64,000 nucleotides of DNA, from contig JAGASK010000028.1 of assembly GCA_017621815.1 (NCBI GenBank), forward strand, positions 1-64,000, given 5' to 3'. The translations under genes and the position numbers were made by a program. The DNA comes from Lachnospiraceae bacterium. GTDB taxonomy: Bacteria > Bacillota > Clostridia > Lachnospirales > Lachnospiraceae. The notes under the pieces are model-generated. The model worked only from the letters and a program-made list of their open reading frames with translations, had not been told where the DNA came from and did no database searches. This document shows positions 42,324-52,224 of the stretch, piece by piece; the first letter of the stretch is position 1; every line of letters begins with the position of its first letter.

Positions 42324-43610
42324 ATGAAAAATATTAAGACAAAGAATAGTCTTTTTGGAAAAATGCTGCAGATTACCCTGATTCCTATATTCCTTCTGGC
42401 ACTGGTGATTATTTCGTTCAGCGCACACAGTTTTGCAAATGCTTTAAACAACGAAGTAAAAAGGGGATTGATGGATTTAAGTTCAACTATTTTAACACTT
42501 TACGACCAGTTGTATCCGGGTGATTATCAGAGTTTTATACAGGATGATGCTCTTTATATGCTGAAAGGAGAGCATCAGATTAACGGTGATTTTTCTATTA
42601 TCGATACAATTAAGGAAAATACAGGAGTTGATATAACCTTTTTTTATCATGATACCAGAGTAATTACAACACTTTATGATAAGAACGGGGAACGGATTAT
42701 AGGAACTAAAGTAAATGCAGTGGTAACAAAAGATGTGCTCGAGAATCAAAAGGCAGCATTTTATCCGGAGGTTTCCATTGATGGACAGGACTACTATGCT
42801 TACTATGCGCCGCTGGTAAATCAGGACGGAAACTGTGTAGGCATGCTTTTTGTGGCAAAGCCTACCAAGTCAGTATATTTGAGCATGTGGAAATCCATTC
42901 TGCCTATTATTTTTCTCGGAATCGCAGCCATGATTATTGCCGGAGCATTTACTGTACGGTTTTCCCACAATCTGATGCAGGCAATTACCAAAATAGGGGA
43001 ATTTTTAGGGAAGGTTGCCAAAGGTGATTTGAGTGAAAGCCTGGACTATAATGTTTCCAAACGGGAAGATGAGCTGGGAGCACTGGGGCGGCATGCGGTA
43101 TATATGCAGAAATCACTCAGTGAATTAGTAGAAAAAGACGGACTTACAGGGCTTTTCAACCGGCGCAGCGGTGAAAAGAAGTTAAAACAGGTGCACAGGG
43201 ATAAGCAAGATGGAAACAGTGAATTCTGTATTGCCCTGGGAGATATCGATTTCTTTAAGAAAATTAATGATACATATGGGCATGAATGCGGCGACGTTGT
43301 GCTTGTACGTCTGGCTCATATTATGCGAAAGCATATGATAGGAAAAGGATTTGTTTCCAGATGGGGAGGAGAAGAGTTTTTACTGATTTTTACAGAATGC
43401 CTTTTAGAGGATGCGAAAATGATTCTGGAAGAAATTATGCAGGAAATCAGGGAGTCGGATATTGTTTATGAGGAAAATACTAAAGTCCGTGTTACCATGA
43501 CATTTGGGATTTGTCAGGGCAGCACGGACAGTGTGGATGCCATTCTGCGTGAAGCGGACAGCAAGCTGTATATAGGAAAAAACAGCGGCAGAAATCAGAT
43601 TGTGCAGTAA
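42324..43610 (+). CDS. Membrane diguanylate cyclase (GGDEF)
   Basis: About 428 residues. Two membrane helices (near residues 17-40 and 190-215) flank an outer sensor of the single-Cache type with ITFFYHDTRVITTL. A HAMP domain follows, then a GGDEF domain with active-site GGEEF at 348-352, so synthesis of cyclic di-GMP is expected. The signal sensed is unknown. GGAG at 42314-42317 sets ATG 42324. Its last 16 bp overlap the convergent serine hydrolase gene. Confidence 0.92.
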   Translation: MKNIKTKNSLFGKMLQITLIPIFLLALVIISFSAHSFANALNNEVKRGLMDLSSTILTLYDQLYPGDYQSFIQDDALYMLKGEHQINGDFSIIDTIKENTGVDITFFYHDTRVITTLYDKNGERIIGTKVNAVVTKDVLENQKAAFYPEVSIDGQDYYAYYAPLVNQDGNCVGMLFVAKPTKSVYLSMWKSILPIIFLGIAAMIIAGAFTVRFSHNLMQAITKIGEFLGKVAKGDLSESLDYNVSKREDELGALGRHAVYMQKSLSELVEKDGLTGLFNRRSGEKKLKQVHRDKQDGNSEFCIALGDIDFFKKINDTYGHECGDVVLVRLAHIMRKHMIGKGFVSRWGGEEFLLIFTECLLEDAKMILEEIMQEIRESDIVYEENTKVRVTMTFGICQGSTDSVDAILREADSKLYIGKNSGRNQIVQ

Positions 43611-45085
43611 AGATGCCCGTCGAATTCATGAAAAAGGCTTTCCTCCTGCTTTTTCATAAATATGACAGCATCATTTTCACCAAAAGAGATTTCAAATTTG
43701 ATGGAACCCACATAAGAATCAATGATATGAATCTTGATGTAGAGCGTGACATCATCAAGCCAGACGGCGCTTGCCGCATAATTTAAATGATAGACAGGAA
43801 AGTTGCCTGTCAGAAGCTTACCGAAACCAAATCGGAAGGAATGATTTTCGTTATTTAAAGTAAAGTGTAATATTCCGGCAGCATAAGTGTTGTCGGAATT
43901 TTTTTTGCTAAGATTTTCTGATGAGAGGGCAGACACTTGCTTTTCGGGGATAAATTCAAGGGATACATCAGAAAATCCCATTGGATTTGCCTGTACATGG
44001 TAGTTTATATTATTAACTTTTTTCAGCATGGGGGAATTCATATTCCCTTTTAATGGTTCCATCTGCAGGTTCGCAAGGAAGCCGGCGTAATAATTACATG
44101 CATCCGGGTCTACAGGAAGAGGTCCGTCGCTTATAAAAGGAAGGATTTCTTCGTAAAGGGCATCATAAATAAGCTGGTTTCCGCCGCCGATTCCCTGGGT
44201 ATCGGCAGTAGTAACACAAATCATATCTTGCTTTGGAAGAAAAATAATGAGCTGGCCGCCCATACCGTAGCAGACGAATCCACCTTTCTGATTTCTCCAG
44301 AATTGATATCCGTAGCCGCAGGCTTCACTTAAAACAGGAGCCGTAGCAACGGTATCCGTCAGATGTGAGGTAGCAGTTTCAATGTATTCGGAGGAAACAA
44401 GCTGTATTCCGTCTATATGTCCTTTATGATGAATCAGATAGCCGAATTTCATAAGGTCCATGGAAGTTGCCACAAGACCGCTGCCTCCAAGCGAAGTGCC
44501 GAATGGGTCGGTAATCATATAGGATTCTTCTGATAATCCGAGTACTGACAGTTTTTCCTTCAGATAGACAAGCATGGGCCTGCCGGTCAGGCGTTCTACC
44601 AGAGCACAGAGAGTATGTGCAGAGGAGGTATCATAATGAAAAATTCTTCCTGCAGGGTGGGTTGGCGGAACTGTAAAGAAACTTTCCACCCAGTCTTTTT
44701 TCAAATCCAGCTTATAAGTGGTAGAGGCATGGCAGGTGCGCATCATGAGCATATCTCGGATTGTCATATTGGCAATCCAGGGATGTACATCGACAGGAAC
44801 CTTGTCCGGAAAATACTTTATAATTACATCATCAAGGGAAATTTTTCCTTCGTCTGCAAGGAGTGCGACGGCTATGGATGTAAAGCTTTTACTGATGGAA
44901 AACATTCGGTGAAGGGTATCTGCATTGCAGGGAGAATAATAGCATTCAGCAATAAGTTTGTTGCGGTGCAATAATAGAAAGCTGTGCATAGGTACTTCGT
45001 GAGCCTTCAGCCTGTTTATGAAATCAATGATACAGCCGGATGGGATTCCTGTTTCCTCAGGGAGAGCCTTTTCAAATGTAAGCAT
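43595..45085 (-). CDS. Serine hydrolase, class C beta-lactamase fold
   Basis: A 496-residue protein. The N-terminal 330 or so residues form a beta-lactamase/DD-peptidase-like domain with the SxxK motif S63-I-S-K66 and a Tyr motif near residue 150 (FHYDTSS). A C-terminal beta-rich domain of about 150 residues follows. There is no signal peptide, so it acts in the cytoplasm, perhaps as an esterase or peptidase. GGAGG (45093-45097) precedes ATG 45085. A half copy of the palindromic repeat lies just upstream (about 45103-45127). Confidence 0.87.
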   Translation of the reverse strand: MLTFEKALPEETGIPSGCIIDFINRLKAHEVPMHSFLLLHRNKLIAECYYSPCNADTLHRMFSISKSFTSIAVALLADEGKISLDDVIIKYFPDKVPVDVHPWIANMTIRDMLMMRTCHASTTYKLDLKKDWVESFFTVPPTHPAGRIFHYDTSSAHTLCALVERLTGRPMLVYLKEKLSVLGLSEESYMITDPFGTSLGGSGLVATSMDLMKFGYLIHHKGHIDGIQLVSSEYIETATSHLTDTVATAPVLSEACGYGYQFWRNQKGGFVCYGMGGQLIIFLPKQDMICVTTADTQGIGGGNQLIYDALYEEILPFISDGPLPVDPDACNYYAGFLANLQMEPLKGNMNSPMLKKVNNINYHVQANPMGFSDVSLEFIPEKQVSALSSENLSKKNSDNTYAAGILHFTLNNENHSFRFGFGKLLTGNFPVYHLNYAASAVWLDDVTLYIKIHIIDSYVGSIKFEISFGENDAVIFMKKQEESLFHEFDGHLYCTI

Positions 45086-45102
45086 TTTATAACCTCCGAA
45101 TT

Positions 45103-45127
45103 AATTCATGATAATAGAAAATAGATT
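45103..45127 (-). repeat. Half copy of the palindromic repeat upstream of the serine hydrolase gene
   Basis: Read on the minus strand, TTTTCTATTATCATGAAT precedes the GGAGG of the gene. This matches the right half and tail of the repeat family. The left arm is missing. Confidence 0.5.
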
Positions 45128-45299
45128 TGTAAATAATTTCGGCTTCATAATAGCATAGATGCATGAAAATAACAAGCAACGTTCCTGTATTGCCGGAAAT
45201 TATAAAGTTTTAGGCATTTTTAATAATTATGTTTTAAAAATTTTATTTTTATTGTATAATATATCTATGCTAAAAAATTGAAGTCATCAGGAGGAGGAA

Positions 45300-47474
45300 A
45301 TGTTTAAATCAAAAGAAGATATAAATAAAAAGGAAAAAAAGAAAACAGCTAAGACCGAAATGAAAAAAACGGTTAAAACAGAAAAAAGGAAAACGGAAGA
45401 AGCTGAAAAGAAGAAAAAAGATAAGAAATCTGGCATTATGCTTTTCAGTATACAGAATAAAATTGTTATATGCTTTTTGATTCCGATTCTGTTTATGATA
45501 ATCATAGGAATATCTTCCTATCAGAAATCAGCTGAAGGTTTAAGCGAAAAGTTTCAGGAATCTACGATTCAGACGATTAACATGGCAAAGGAATACATTG
45601 ATATGAGCTTTACCTTTATTGAATCGGAAGGACTGAAATATGCTTTTGACTCGGATGTAAATCAGTATGTACAGGGAACGCTGGAAGAACAGCCGCTGGA
45701 GAAGAAAAAAGTAATGGATAATATTAAGTCTGATATGTTATCCTCACAGACTTCCAATCCTTTTATCAGCAATATACATATTGTTACCGCTGAAAATATC
45801 AACATGCTGACAACCGGTTCATCTCATAGTGCAAGCGGCGTTTTTAAGGAATATAAGGAGTCGGTTGCAGCATCCACGCGTGGAATTATAAACTGGGTTG
45901 ATAATCATTCAATTTTGGATACTCCTCTGAAACTGAAAGATTATGATTACATAATGGCTTATCAGATTCTGACAAAATCAAATAATGGATGTGTTGTTAT
46001 TGATATTAAGGAATCAACTATTGAAGAATTTATCAGCGGGCTTGATTTGGGTGACGGCAGTATTGTAGGCTTTGTAACGGAAGGCGGCAGGGAGATTGTT
46101 GTCGAGCAGCTTGAAGAAGGACAGGAAAGTGTTCTTAATGAAGATGAAAGTGTATTCTTCGGTCAGGAGTTCTTTTCACAGATAGATGCAGAACATATGC
46201 AGGGTTCCATGGAGGTTTCTTTTATGGAGCAGGAGTGTCTGTTTATTTACAGCAGAAGCGAAGATACCAATATTACTATTTGCGCGTTGGTGCCCATGAG
46301 TGTTGTTACAAGTCAGGCACAGGAAATTAAGAGCCTGACCGTGTTTCTGATTGTATTGTCCTGCATAATTGCCCTGATAATAGGTGTTTTCGTTGTAGTG
46401 GGAATTCAGGCGAACATGAAGCGCATTTCCAGAAAATTTGAAGAAGTTGCCAAGGGGGATTTAACTGTAACAGTTAAAGCAAAAAGCAGAGATGAATTTC
46501 AGGGGCTTGCCGGTTCTGCCACACACATGATTACCAATACCAAGAAGCTGGTTAATAAAGTCAGCAACGCAACAGAGCAGCTGGATGATTCCGCAAAAGG
46601 CGTTGAGAAGGTTTCAGGCATTATTAATGAATACTCCCATGAAATCACCCAGGCTATCGATGAGATCAATGAAGGCATAGGAAGGCAGTCGGATCATGCC
46701 CAGGAGTGCGTAACAAGAACGGATGTGCTGTCCAATGAAATACAGGAAGTCGGACAGGTAGTAGAAAAAGTAGAAGTGCTTGTAAATGAGAATGAGGACA
46801 TGATCAGCCAGGGGATGGAGATCGTTCAGCTTTTGGGTGAACGTGCCCGGGAAACCACGGAGATTACTTCCAAAGTGGGAGAAAGTATTGAATCGCTTAA
46901 GAAGGAATCAGAAATCATTAATACTTTTATAGAAACGATTACTTCCATTTCAAACCAAACCAATCTTCTCTCATTGAATGCGTCAATTGAGGCAGCAAGG
47001 GCAGGAGAAGCGGGAAGGGGATTTGCCGTTGTAGCGGAAGAAATACGAAAGCTCGCTGATGATTCGGCGAAAGCGGCCGGAGAAATCCGGAACAATGTAT
47101 CTCATATTATGCTTCAGACTGAAAACAGCGTAAAGAGTGCAGGTCAGGCGCAGGAGATGGTTGCGCTGCAGGCAGAGTCAGTGGAGCAGGTAATCAGAGT
47201 GTTTGGAGATATGCGCAGGCAGATGAATTATCTTGTTAAAGGCCTGAATGAGATTGTTGTGAGCATGGAGAGGGCAGACGGCGAACGTAATGATACTGTC
47301 CAGGCTGTTCAGAATATTTCCAATATAATAGAAGAAACAGCTGACAGGGCGCAGAAAGTTAAGGATATTGCAGGAAAGCTTCTTGCCAATGTTGAAAATC
47401 TGAATACAACCGCAGATGTGCTTGGAGAAAATATGGAAGGTTTAAAATCTGAAATATCCGTATTTAAAATTTAA
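45300..47474 (+). CDS. Methyl-accepting chemotaxis protein with basic N-terminal tail
   Basis: A 724-residue chemoreceptor. The first 45 residues are strongly lysine-rich and cytoplasmic, which is unusual. Then come a helix ([18 protein letters not shown]), a double-Cache-like outer domain of about 270 residues, a second helix ([22 protein letters not shown]), HAMP and a signalling domain with [19 protein letters not shown] and [26 protein letters not shown] lies directly upstream of ATG 45300. The ligand is unknown. A terminator follows at 47543. Confidence 0.93.
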   Translation: MFKSKEDINKKEKKKTAKTEMKKTVKTEKRKTEEAEKKKKDKKSGIMLFSIQNKIVICFLIPILFMIIIGISSYQKSAEGLSEKFQESTIQTINMAKEYIDMSFTFIESEGLKYAFDSDVNQYVQGTLEEQPLEKKKVMDNIKSDMLSSQTSNPFISNIHIVTAENINMLTTGSSHSASGVFKEYKESVAASTRGIINWVDNHSILDTPLKLKDYDYIMAYQILTKSNNGCVVIDIKESTIEEFISGLDLGDGSIVGFVTEGGREIVVEQLEEGQESVLNEDESVFFGQEFFSQIDAEHMQGSMEVSFMEQECLFIYSRSEDTNITICALVPMSVVTSQAQEIKSLTVFLIVLSCIIALIIGVFVVVGIQANMKRISRKFEEVAKGDLTVTVKAKSRDEFQGLAGSATHMITNTKKLVNKVSNATEQLDDSAKGVEKVSGIINEYSHEITQAIDEINEGIGRQSDHAQECVTRTDVLSNEIQEVGQVVEKVEVLVNENEDMISQGMEIVQLLGERARETTEITSKVGESIESLKKESEIINTFIETITSISNQTNLLSLNASIEAARAGEAGRGFAVVAEEIRKLADDSAKAAGEIRNNVSHIMLQTENSVKSAGQAQEMVALQAESVEQVIRVFGDMRRQMNYLVKGLNEIVVSMERADGERNDTVQAVQNISNIIEETADRAQKVKDIAGKLLANVENLNTTADVLGENMEGLKSEISVFKI

Positions 47475-47542
47475 AATGTATCTCATTTTGAACATTAGCA
47501 GTTTTGTATGCATTATTAATTGACAATTTTATAATTAATTTA

Positions 47543-47582
47543 AAAAAGCAGCAATTCACCTAAATGATTTGCTGCTTTTTTG
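47543..47582 (+). terminator. Terminator after the chemoreceptor gene
   Basis: AAAAAGCAGCAA / TTTGCTGCTTTTTT stem around a loop of about 14 nt, followed by T residues. Confidence 0.88.
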
Positions 47583-47599
47583 TATAAATTGGTGTGATT

Positions 47600-47613
47600 T
47601 GTAAACGCTTACA
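47600..47613. promoter_or_regulatory. Catabolite-responsive element (cre)
   Basis: TGTAAACGCTTACA fits the CcpA cre consensus TGWAARCGYTWNCW at every position. It lies about 100 nt upstream of the importer promoter, so catabolite control of the pectin locus is likely. Confidence 0.7.
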
Positions 47614-47710
47614 ATCTTGAAATAAAATTTGTGTTTAGTTAAAAAGGAAAAAGCAAAGATATATTTATGCGTTTTTTACAAAAAAAATCCGGGTTTGTAA
47701 AAGATTTTGC

Positions 47711-47766
47711 TTTACAAGATATATGCTGATGTGATATGATTTATTCATGATGTGAAAGCACTTACA
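47711..47766 (+). promoter_or_regulatory. Importer promoter with LacI-type operator
   Basis: TTTACA (47711-47716), 18-nt spacer, TATGAT (47735-47740). TGAAAGCACTTACA (47753-47766) just after the start point resembles the sites at 59808 and 59979, so the LacI regulator at 58770-59777 probably represses here. Confidence 0.65.
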
Positions 47767-47802
47767 TCAAAAGAAAATTAGCAAAAACATAAGGAGGTCT
47801 TT

Positions 47803-49422
47803 ATGAAAAAGAAACTAGTTTCCTTACTTTTGACAGCTGCTATGGTAGCTTCATTAGTAGGTTGCGGTGGAAGCTCTGATTCAGGTTCTTCCGCAGACAC
47901 AACAGAAACAGAAACAACAACAGAAACTGCTGATACCACAGAAGCTGCTGACACCACAGAAGCCGCTGATACAGCTGAGACAGCAGAAGCTGAGGTTGAA
48001 AAACCTGAAGAAATTACCATTATGGTTGATGGTACTGTCTTCACAAAGGAAAATGCACAGGATGAATTTATCGCTAAGTTAGAAGAATTACTTGGAATGA
48101 AGATCAATGTAATTCAGCCTGACCATGATGCTTACTATGATGTAGTTGGACAGACAATTGCAAGCGGTGACTGGCCGGATGTTATGATTCTTGCAAGTAC
48201 ATATTATGCAGGATATGCATCAGAAGGTGTTCTGTGGGATATGACAGATGTTTATGAAAGCTCAGAATTAAAGCAGAGACAGGATGCTTTCGGAAGCACA
48301 GGTGTTATTGATGGTGTCAGAATTGACGGACGTTTATATGGTATGCCTGCTACACGTGGTAACGGATGTGTTACTTATGTAAAACAGAGATGGTTAGATA
48401 ACTGCGGATTAACTGCTCCTACTAACTATGAAGAATACCTTGCAATGCTTGATGCATTCTCCAAGGGCGATCCTGACGGTGACGGCGTTGACGGAAATAC
48501 TTATGGTGTATCCGCAGCAGGTTTCATCGGAAGTGAAGCTCCTTATATTAACTACCTGCCTGAATTTTATCAGGATGCAACCTCAGGTTTTGTTAAAACT
48601 GATGACGGTTCATGGATTGACGGATTTACACAGGATTCTATGAAGGCTGCTCTTCAGAGACTGGCTGATGCTTATGCAGCAGGCTATATTGATCCCACAA
48701 CTCTTACAAACGGTACAAAAGACTGCCGTGATAAGTTCTACAGTGATGAGTTTGGTGTATTCACATACTGGGCTGGTACATGGGCAACCAACTTAAAGAC
48801 AAACCTGGAAGCAAATGGTCTTGACGGAGAATTAGTAGCACTTCCTCCTCTTGCAGAAGTTGGTGCATATCTTGACCGTGTTCCTCCTGTATGGGCTATT
48901 ACATCTACCTGCGAAAATCCTGAAGGCGTATTCAAATACTTTATCGAAGCTATGCAGGATGGCGGAGAAGTACAGTTCTTATGGACTTATGGTGTAGAAG
49001 GCATCCACTGGTCAACAGCTGCTGAAACATTATTTGAAGGAACTGACAAAGAAAAAGTATATGCTGAAGGCGAATTCCACGGATGTGAAAACCTTGAAAC
49101 TGAAGGTACACAGTATACAAAGGCTCATATCGATCCGGCTCTTGCACTTGTAGACCTTGCAGATGACCCTGCAAAGACAAGCAGAGCAGATGAAAATAAA
49201 GCTTCAGCTGAACTCTTTAATGCAAATTCTGTAACAGCAGATTTAGCTCCTTCAACAGATGAAATGACTCAGTACAATGGTGATTTAACAACATTAAAGA
49301 ACCAGTTGATCGCAAACGTTGTTATGGGTGAAATGACAGTTGATGATGCATATGCTAAATTTGAAGCAGATGGTGGTGCAGACTGGTCACAGAAGATTGT
49401 TGATTCTTTGAATGCTCAGTAA
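47803..49422 (+). CDS. Solute-binding lipoprotein of an aldouronate/oligouronide-type ABC importer
   Basis: A 539-residue lipoprotein (lipobox SLVGC, Cys21) with a Thr/Glu/Ala-rich linker (residues about 30-65), which probably spans the cell wall, and a large solute-binding domain of the LipO type (MLASTYYAGYASEGVLW-like and PPVWAITSTCENPEG segments). It is the first gene of the importer and enzyme operon. The neighbours point to pectin-derived oligosaccharides as ligand. Start set by AAGGAGG. Confidence 0.9.
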   Translation: MKKKLVSLLLTAAMVASLVGCGGSSDSGSSADTTETETTTETADTTEAADTTEAADTAETAEAEVEKPEEITIMVDGTVFTKENAQDEFIAKLEELLGMKINVIQPDHDAYYDVVGQTIASGDWPDVMILASTYYAGYASEGVLWDMTDVYESSELKQRQDAFGSTGVIDGVRIDGRLYGMPATRGNGCVTYVKQRWLDNCGLTAPTNYEEYLAMLDAFSKGDPDGDGVDGNTYGVSAAGFIGSEAPYINYLPEFYQDATSGFVKTDDGSWIDGFTQDSMKAALQRLADAYAAGYIDPTTLTNGTKDCRDKFYSDEFGVFTYWAGTWATNLKTNLEANGLDGELVALPPLAEVGAYLDRVPPVWAITSTCENPEGVFKYFIEAMQDGGEVQFLWTYGVEGIHWSTAAETLFEGTDKEKVYAEGEFHGCENLETEGTQYTKAHIDPALALVDLADDPAKTSRADENKASAELFNANSVTADLAPSTDEMTQYNGDLTTLKNQLIANVVMGEMTVDDAYAKFEADGGADWSQKIVDSLNAQ

Positions 49423-49462
49423 AGTAAATATATTTTCCTGATATTAAAAGGAATAATAATTG

Positions 49463-49496
49463 TGTGGAGCTATGGTAGTATTTCCATAGCTTCACA
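49463..49496 (+). other. Hairpin between binding-protein and permease genes
   Basis: TGTGGAGCTATGG (49463-49475) pairs with CCATAGCTTCACA (49484-49496), with one G-T pair. There is no T run. Such hairpins after binding-protein genes commonly stabilise the upstream mRNA. Confidence 0.6.
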
Positions 49497-49512
49497 TAAT
49501 TCATAATTTGTA

Positions 49513-49547
49513 ACAATAGAAAGCCCGCAAAGAGTATTTTCTGTTGT
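49513..49547. repeat. Palindromic repeat family copy upstream of lplB-like gene
   Basis: ACAATAGAAAG (49513-49523) and TTTTCTGTTGT (about 49537-49547) form the arms. It lies about 30 nt before the permease start, inside the operon. Confidence 0.75.
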
Positions 49548-49578
49548 TTATGACAATTTAGTTTATTGAAGAGGAAGA

Positions 49579-50553
49579 ATGGGTATGAAAAAAAATAATA
49601 ACCAATCAGTTACACCTGCCGCAAGCGGTAACAAGAGGTCATTGGGGGCTCGAATTTATAGGTACAGAGGGTTCTATTTGATGTTCCTTCCTGTATTTGT
49701 TTTTGCGATTATATTCTTTTATATGCCGATGCTTGGTGTAAGGTATGCTTTTACAAATTATAACGGAATTAAAGATCCGACATTTGTCGGGTTGGAAAAT
49801 TTCCAAAAAATGTTTTCTATGCCGGGGTTTTGGTCCGCTTTTAAAAATACCCTGCAGATTAGTGTTACCGGTTTGATTACGAAAACGGGGTTTGCAGTTA
49901 TTGTTTCTATTTTCTTAAACGAAATTGTAAATATTCATTTTAAAAAGGCTGTACAGACAATTATTTATCTGCCGCACTTTTTATCATGGGTAGTTACAGC
50001 CTCTCTGTTTTCATTGCTTTTAGCTCCTACAGGACAGGGGCTTGTTAACTCTTTCCTGGTTAATTTGGGAATTGTGGATTCTGGCAGCATGATATATTTC
50101 CTTGGAAGTTCCAAGTGGTGGAGAGGTACATACTATATTATTAATCTTTGGAAAGAAACCGGTTGGCAGACAGTTATTTTTATGGCTACGCTGGCCGGAA
50201 TGAATACAGAGCTTTATGAAGCAGCATCCATTGACGGTGCAGGACGCTGGGGCAAGATGCGTTATATAACATTCCCGGCACTTGCAAATACAATTCTGAC
50301 AGTATTTATTCTGAACCTTGCAAAAGTTATGAATCTCTTTGAATCAGCTTTTGTATTGCAGAACGATGCTGTACTTGATGTTGCAAACGTTCTTGAAACT
50401 TATATCTACTATCAAACCTTTAACAGCGGAGCAATTCCGAACTATGGATATACGACCGCCGTTGGTTTATTTAAGTCTTTAGTAGGCTGTGTACTTGTAC
50501 TTACATGTAACCAGTGGAGTAAGAAAGTACGTGAAGGCCGAGGAATTGTTTAG
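49579..50553 (+). CDS. ABC permease, LplB type
   Basis: A 324-residue permease with six predicted helices. The segment YRYRGFYLMFLPVFVFAIIF followed by GVRYAFTNYNGI is typical of LplB-type permeases of aldouronate/oligosaccharide importers. The EAA loop (LYEAASIDGAGRWGKMRYI) is intact. ATG 49585 is an alternative start. It pairs with the next gene. Confidence 0.92.
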   Translation: MGMKKNNNQSVTPAASGNKRSLGARIYRYRGFYLMFLPVFVFAIIFFYMPMLGVRYAFTNYNGIKDPTFVGLENFQKMFSMPGFWSAFKNTLQISVTGLITKTGFAVIVSIFLNEIVNIHFKKAVQTIIYLPHFLSWVVTASLFSLLLAPTGQGLVNSFLVNLGIVDSGSMIYFLGSSKWWRGTYYIINLWKETGWQTVIFMATLAGMNTELYEAASIDGAGRWGKMRYITFPALANTILTVFILNLAKVMNLFESAFVLQNDAVLDVANVLETYIYYQTFNSGAIPNYGYTTAVGLFKSLVGCVLVLTCNQWSKKVREGRGIV

Positions 50554-50568
50554 GAGGGAGTAGCGGAT

Positions 50569-51414
50569 ATGAGAAGAAGAAAAAAGAAAATATCGGTCTT
50601 TTCAGTAGTGAACGGTATTATATTTATTGCTTTATGTCTGATTATTATCATTCCTATGTGGAAGGTATTGGTTGACTCATTTGATTTAAAAACGGCATAT
50701 GGTATGAAATTATGGCCGGAGCAGTTCGGTCTTGCGGGTTACAAACTTGTATTCAGTAACCCTACATTGTACCGTCCTTTGCTGATCTCTGTTATTACAA
50801 CAGTTTCAGGTACTCTGATTGCGTTAACATTATCAACGCTTGGTGCTTATGTACTTATTCAATGGGATATGCCCGGACGTACATTTTTTGCAAATATGCT
50901 GTTGTTTACCATGATTTTCAGCGGTGGTATGATTCCTACATATTTGGTTTTAAAGTCACTGCATTTGACGAATACATTATGGGTTGTAATTTTATTCCCT
51001 GCACTTAATGTATATAATCTGGTGCTTATGAGAAACTTCTTTGAAGGAATACCTGCCAGTTTGTTTGAATCGGCAACATTGGATGGATGTTCACCCATGC
51101 AGACATTTTTAAGAATTGTGCTTCCTATGTCAAAAGCTGCATTGGCATCTATCGGACTTATGTTTGCGGTTACTTATTGGAATGATTATACCCATTATAA
51201 GTTGTATATTACAAACTCTGATTTATATAACTTCCAGATGAAACTGAGAGGTATGATACAGGGTAGTGATCTTCCTACAATGAGCGGTGGTATTACAGAA
51301 AATACAATTAAGAATGCAGCTATTATTGTAGTTATTGTTCCCTTTATGATTTTGTATCCCTTCTTACAGAAGTACTTTGTAAAGGGTGTTAATATCGGTG
51401 CTGTAAAGGAATAA
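50569..51414 (+). CDS. ABC permease, LplC/YtcP type
   Basis: A 281-residue permease with six helices and the EAA loop (LFESATLDGCSPMQTFLRI). With the LplB-type permease and the binding protein it completes the membrane part of the importer. No ATPase gene is nearby; a shared MsmX-type ATPase is expected. AGGAGGGAG precedes the start. Confidence 0.92.
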   Translation: MRRRKKKISVFSVVNGIIFIALCLIIIIPMWKVLVDSFDLKTAYGMKLWPEQFGLAGYKLVFSNPTLYRPLLISVITTVSGTLIALTLSTLGAYVLIQWDMPGRTFFANMLLFTMIFSGGMIPTYLVLKSLHLTNTLWVVILFPALNVYNLVLMRNFFEGIPASLFESATLDGCSPMQTFLRIVLPMSKAALASIGLMFAVTYWNDYTHYKLYITNSDLYNFQMKLRGMIQGSDLPTMSGGITENTIKNAAIIVVIVPFMILYPFLQKYFVKGVNIGAVKE

Positions 51415-51433
51415 TGTATTTTGGAGGTACTCT

Positions 51434-52120
51434 ATGGCAACAATTTATTGGGCCGGTGATTCCACTGTTCAGTATAATGATATTATCACATATCCCCAGA
51501 CCGGAATCGGGCAGGTATTTCATCTGTTTGTTAAGCCGGATGTAAAGATTGAAAATCATGCTAAAAATGGCAGAAGCACAAAAAGTTTTATAGATGAATC
51601 CAGAGTTCCTGCAATATATGACAAAATAACGAAAGGAGATTTTCTTTTCATTCAATTTGGTCATAATGATGAGAAAATACAGGATCCTGAGAGGTATACA
51701 GAGCCTTATTCGGATTTTATGGTTAATCTTGAAAAGTTTGTAAATGTTGCCAGAAATAAAAAAGCATTCCCGGTACTTATTACACCCCTTGAAAGAAGAT
51801 GTTTTAAAGAGGATGGGCATTTGGGAACGGGCGAGCATTCTGATTATGTGAAAGCCATGAAGCAGACAGCAGGTAATTTAAATGTGCCGCTTGTTGACTT
51901 ATATAGTATGAGCCGTGAAAAGCTTGAAGAAGCCGGAGCGGAAAAAACAAAGGATTGGTATATGCATTTGCCTGCAAAGAAGTATGCTTCGCATCCTGAA
52001 GGGCTTACCGATAATACGCATTTGAAGTATGAAGGTGCTGTTGTTTATGCGGAATGTATTGCAAAAGGGCTTAAGGAATTAGGCGGTATCTACAGTGAGT
52101 TATTGGTAGAAGGATTTTAA
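51434..52120 (+). CDS. SGNH esterase, rhamnogalacturonan acetylesterase type (CE12-like)
   Basis: A 228-residue cytoplasmic SGNH hydrolase. Catalytic blocks: GDST (Ser), NGRSTKSF (Gly/Asn block), FGHNDEK (Asn) and DNTHLKYEG (Asp-x-x-His). This set is typical of rhamnogalacturonan acetylesterases, which remove acetyl groups from pectin fragments. It has no signal peptide, so it acts on imported oligosaccharides. GGAGG precedes the start. Confidence 0.9.
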   Translation: MATIYWAGDSTVQYNDIITYPQTGIGQVFHLFVKPDVKIENHAKNGRSTKSFIDESRVPAIYDKITKGDFLFIQFGHNDEKIQDPERYTEPYSDFMVNLEKFVNVARNKKAFPVLITPLERRCFKEDGHLGTGEHSDYVKAMKQTAGNLNVPLVDLYSMSREKLEEAGAEKTKDWYMHLPAKKYASHPEGLTDNTHLKYEGAVVYAECIAKGLKELGGIYSELLVEGF

Positions 52121-52124
52121 ATAG

Positions 52125-52152
52125 AATGGCTTAGGAAATTTCCTAAGCCATT
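52125..52152. other. 28-bp perfect palindrome after the esterase gene
   Basis: AATGGCTTAGGAAA (52125-52138) and its exact complement TTTCCTAAGCCATT (52139-52152) are directly abutted. Only one T triplet follows. It may form a cruciform or an mRNA-protecting stem, or terminate partially. Confidence 0.65.
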
Positions 52153-52161
52153 TGTTATAAA

Positions 52162-52196
52162 ACAATAGAAAGTTCGCAAGGCGCGCTTTCTATTGT
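52162..52196. repeat. Palindromic repeat family copy upstream of GH43 gene
   Basis: ACAATAGAAAG (52162-52172) / CTTTCTATTGT (52186-52196) with centre TTCGCAAGGCGCG, followed by CATGAAT. It ends about 15 nt before the ribosome site of the GH43 gene. Confidence 0.85.
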
Positions 52197-52224
52197 CATG
52201 AATTGAAAAAGGAGAGCTGAAAAA

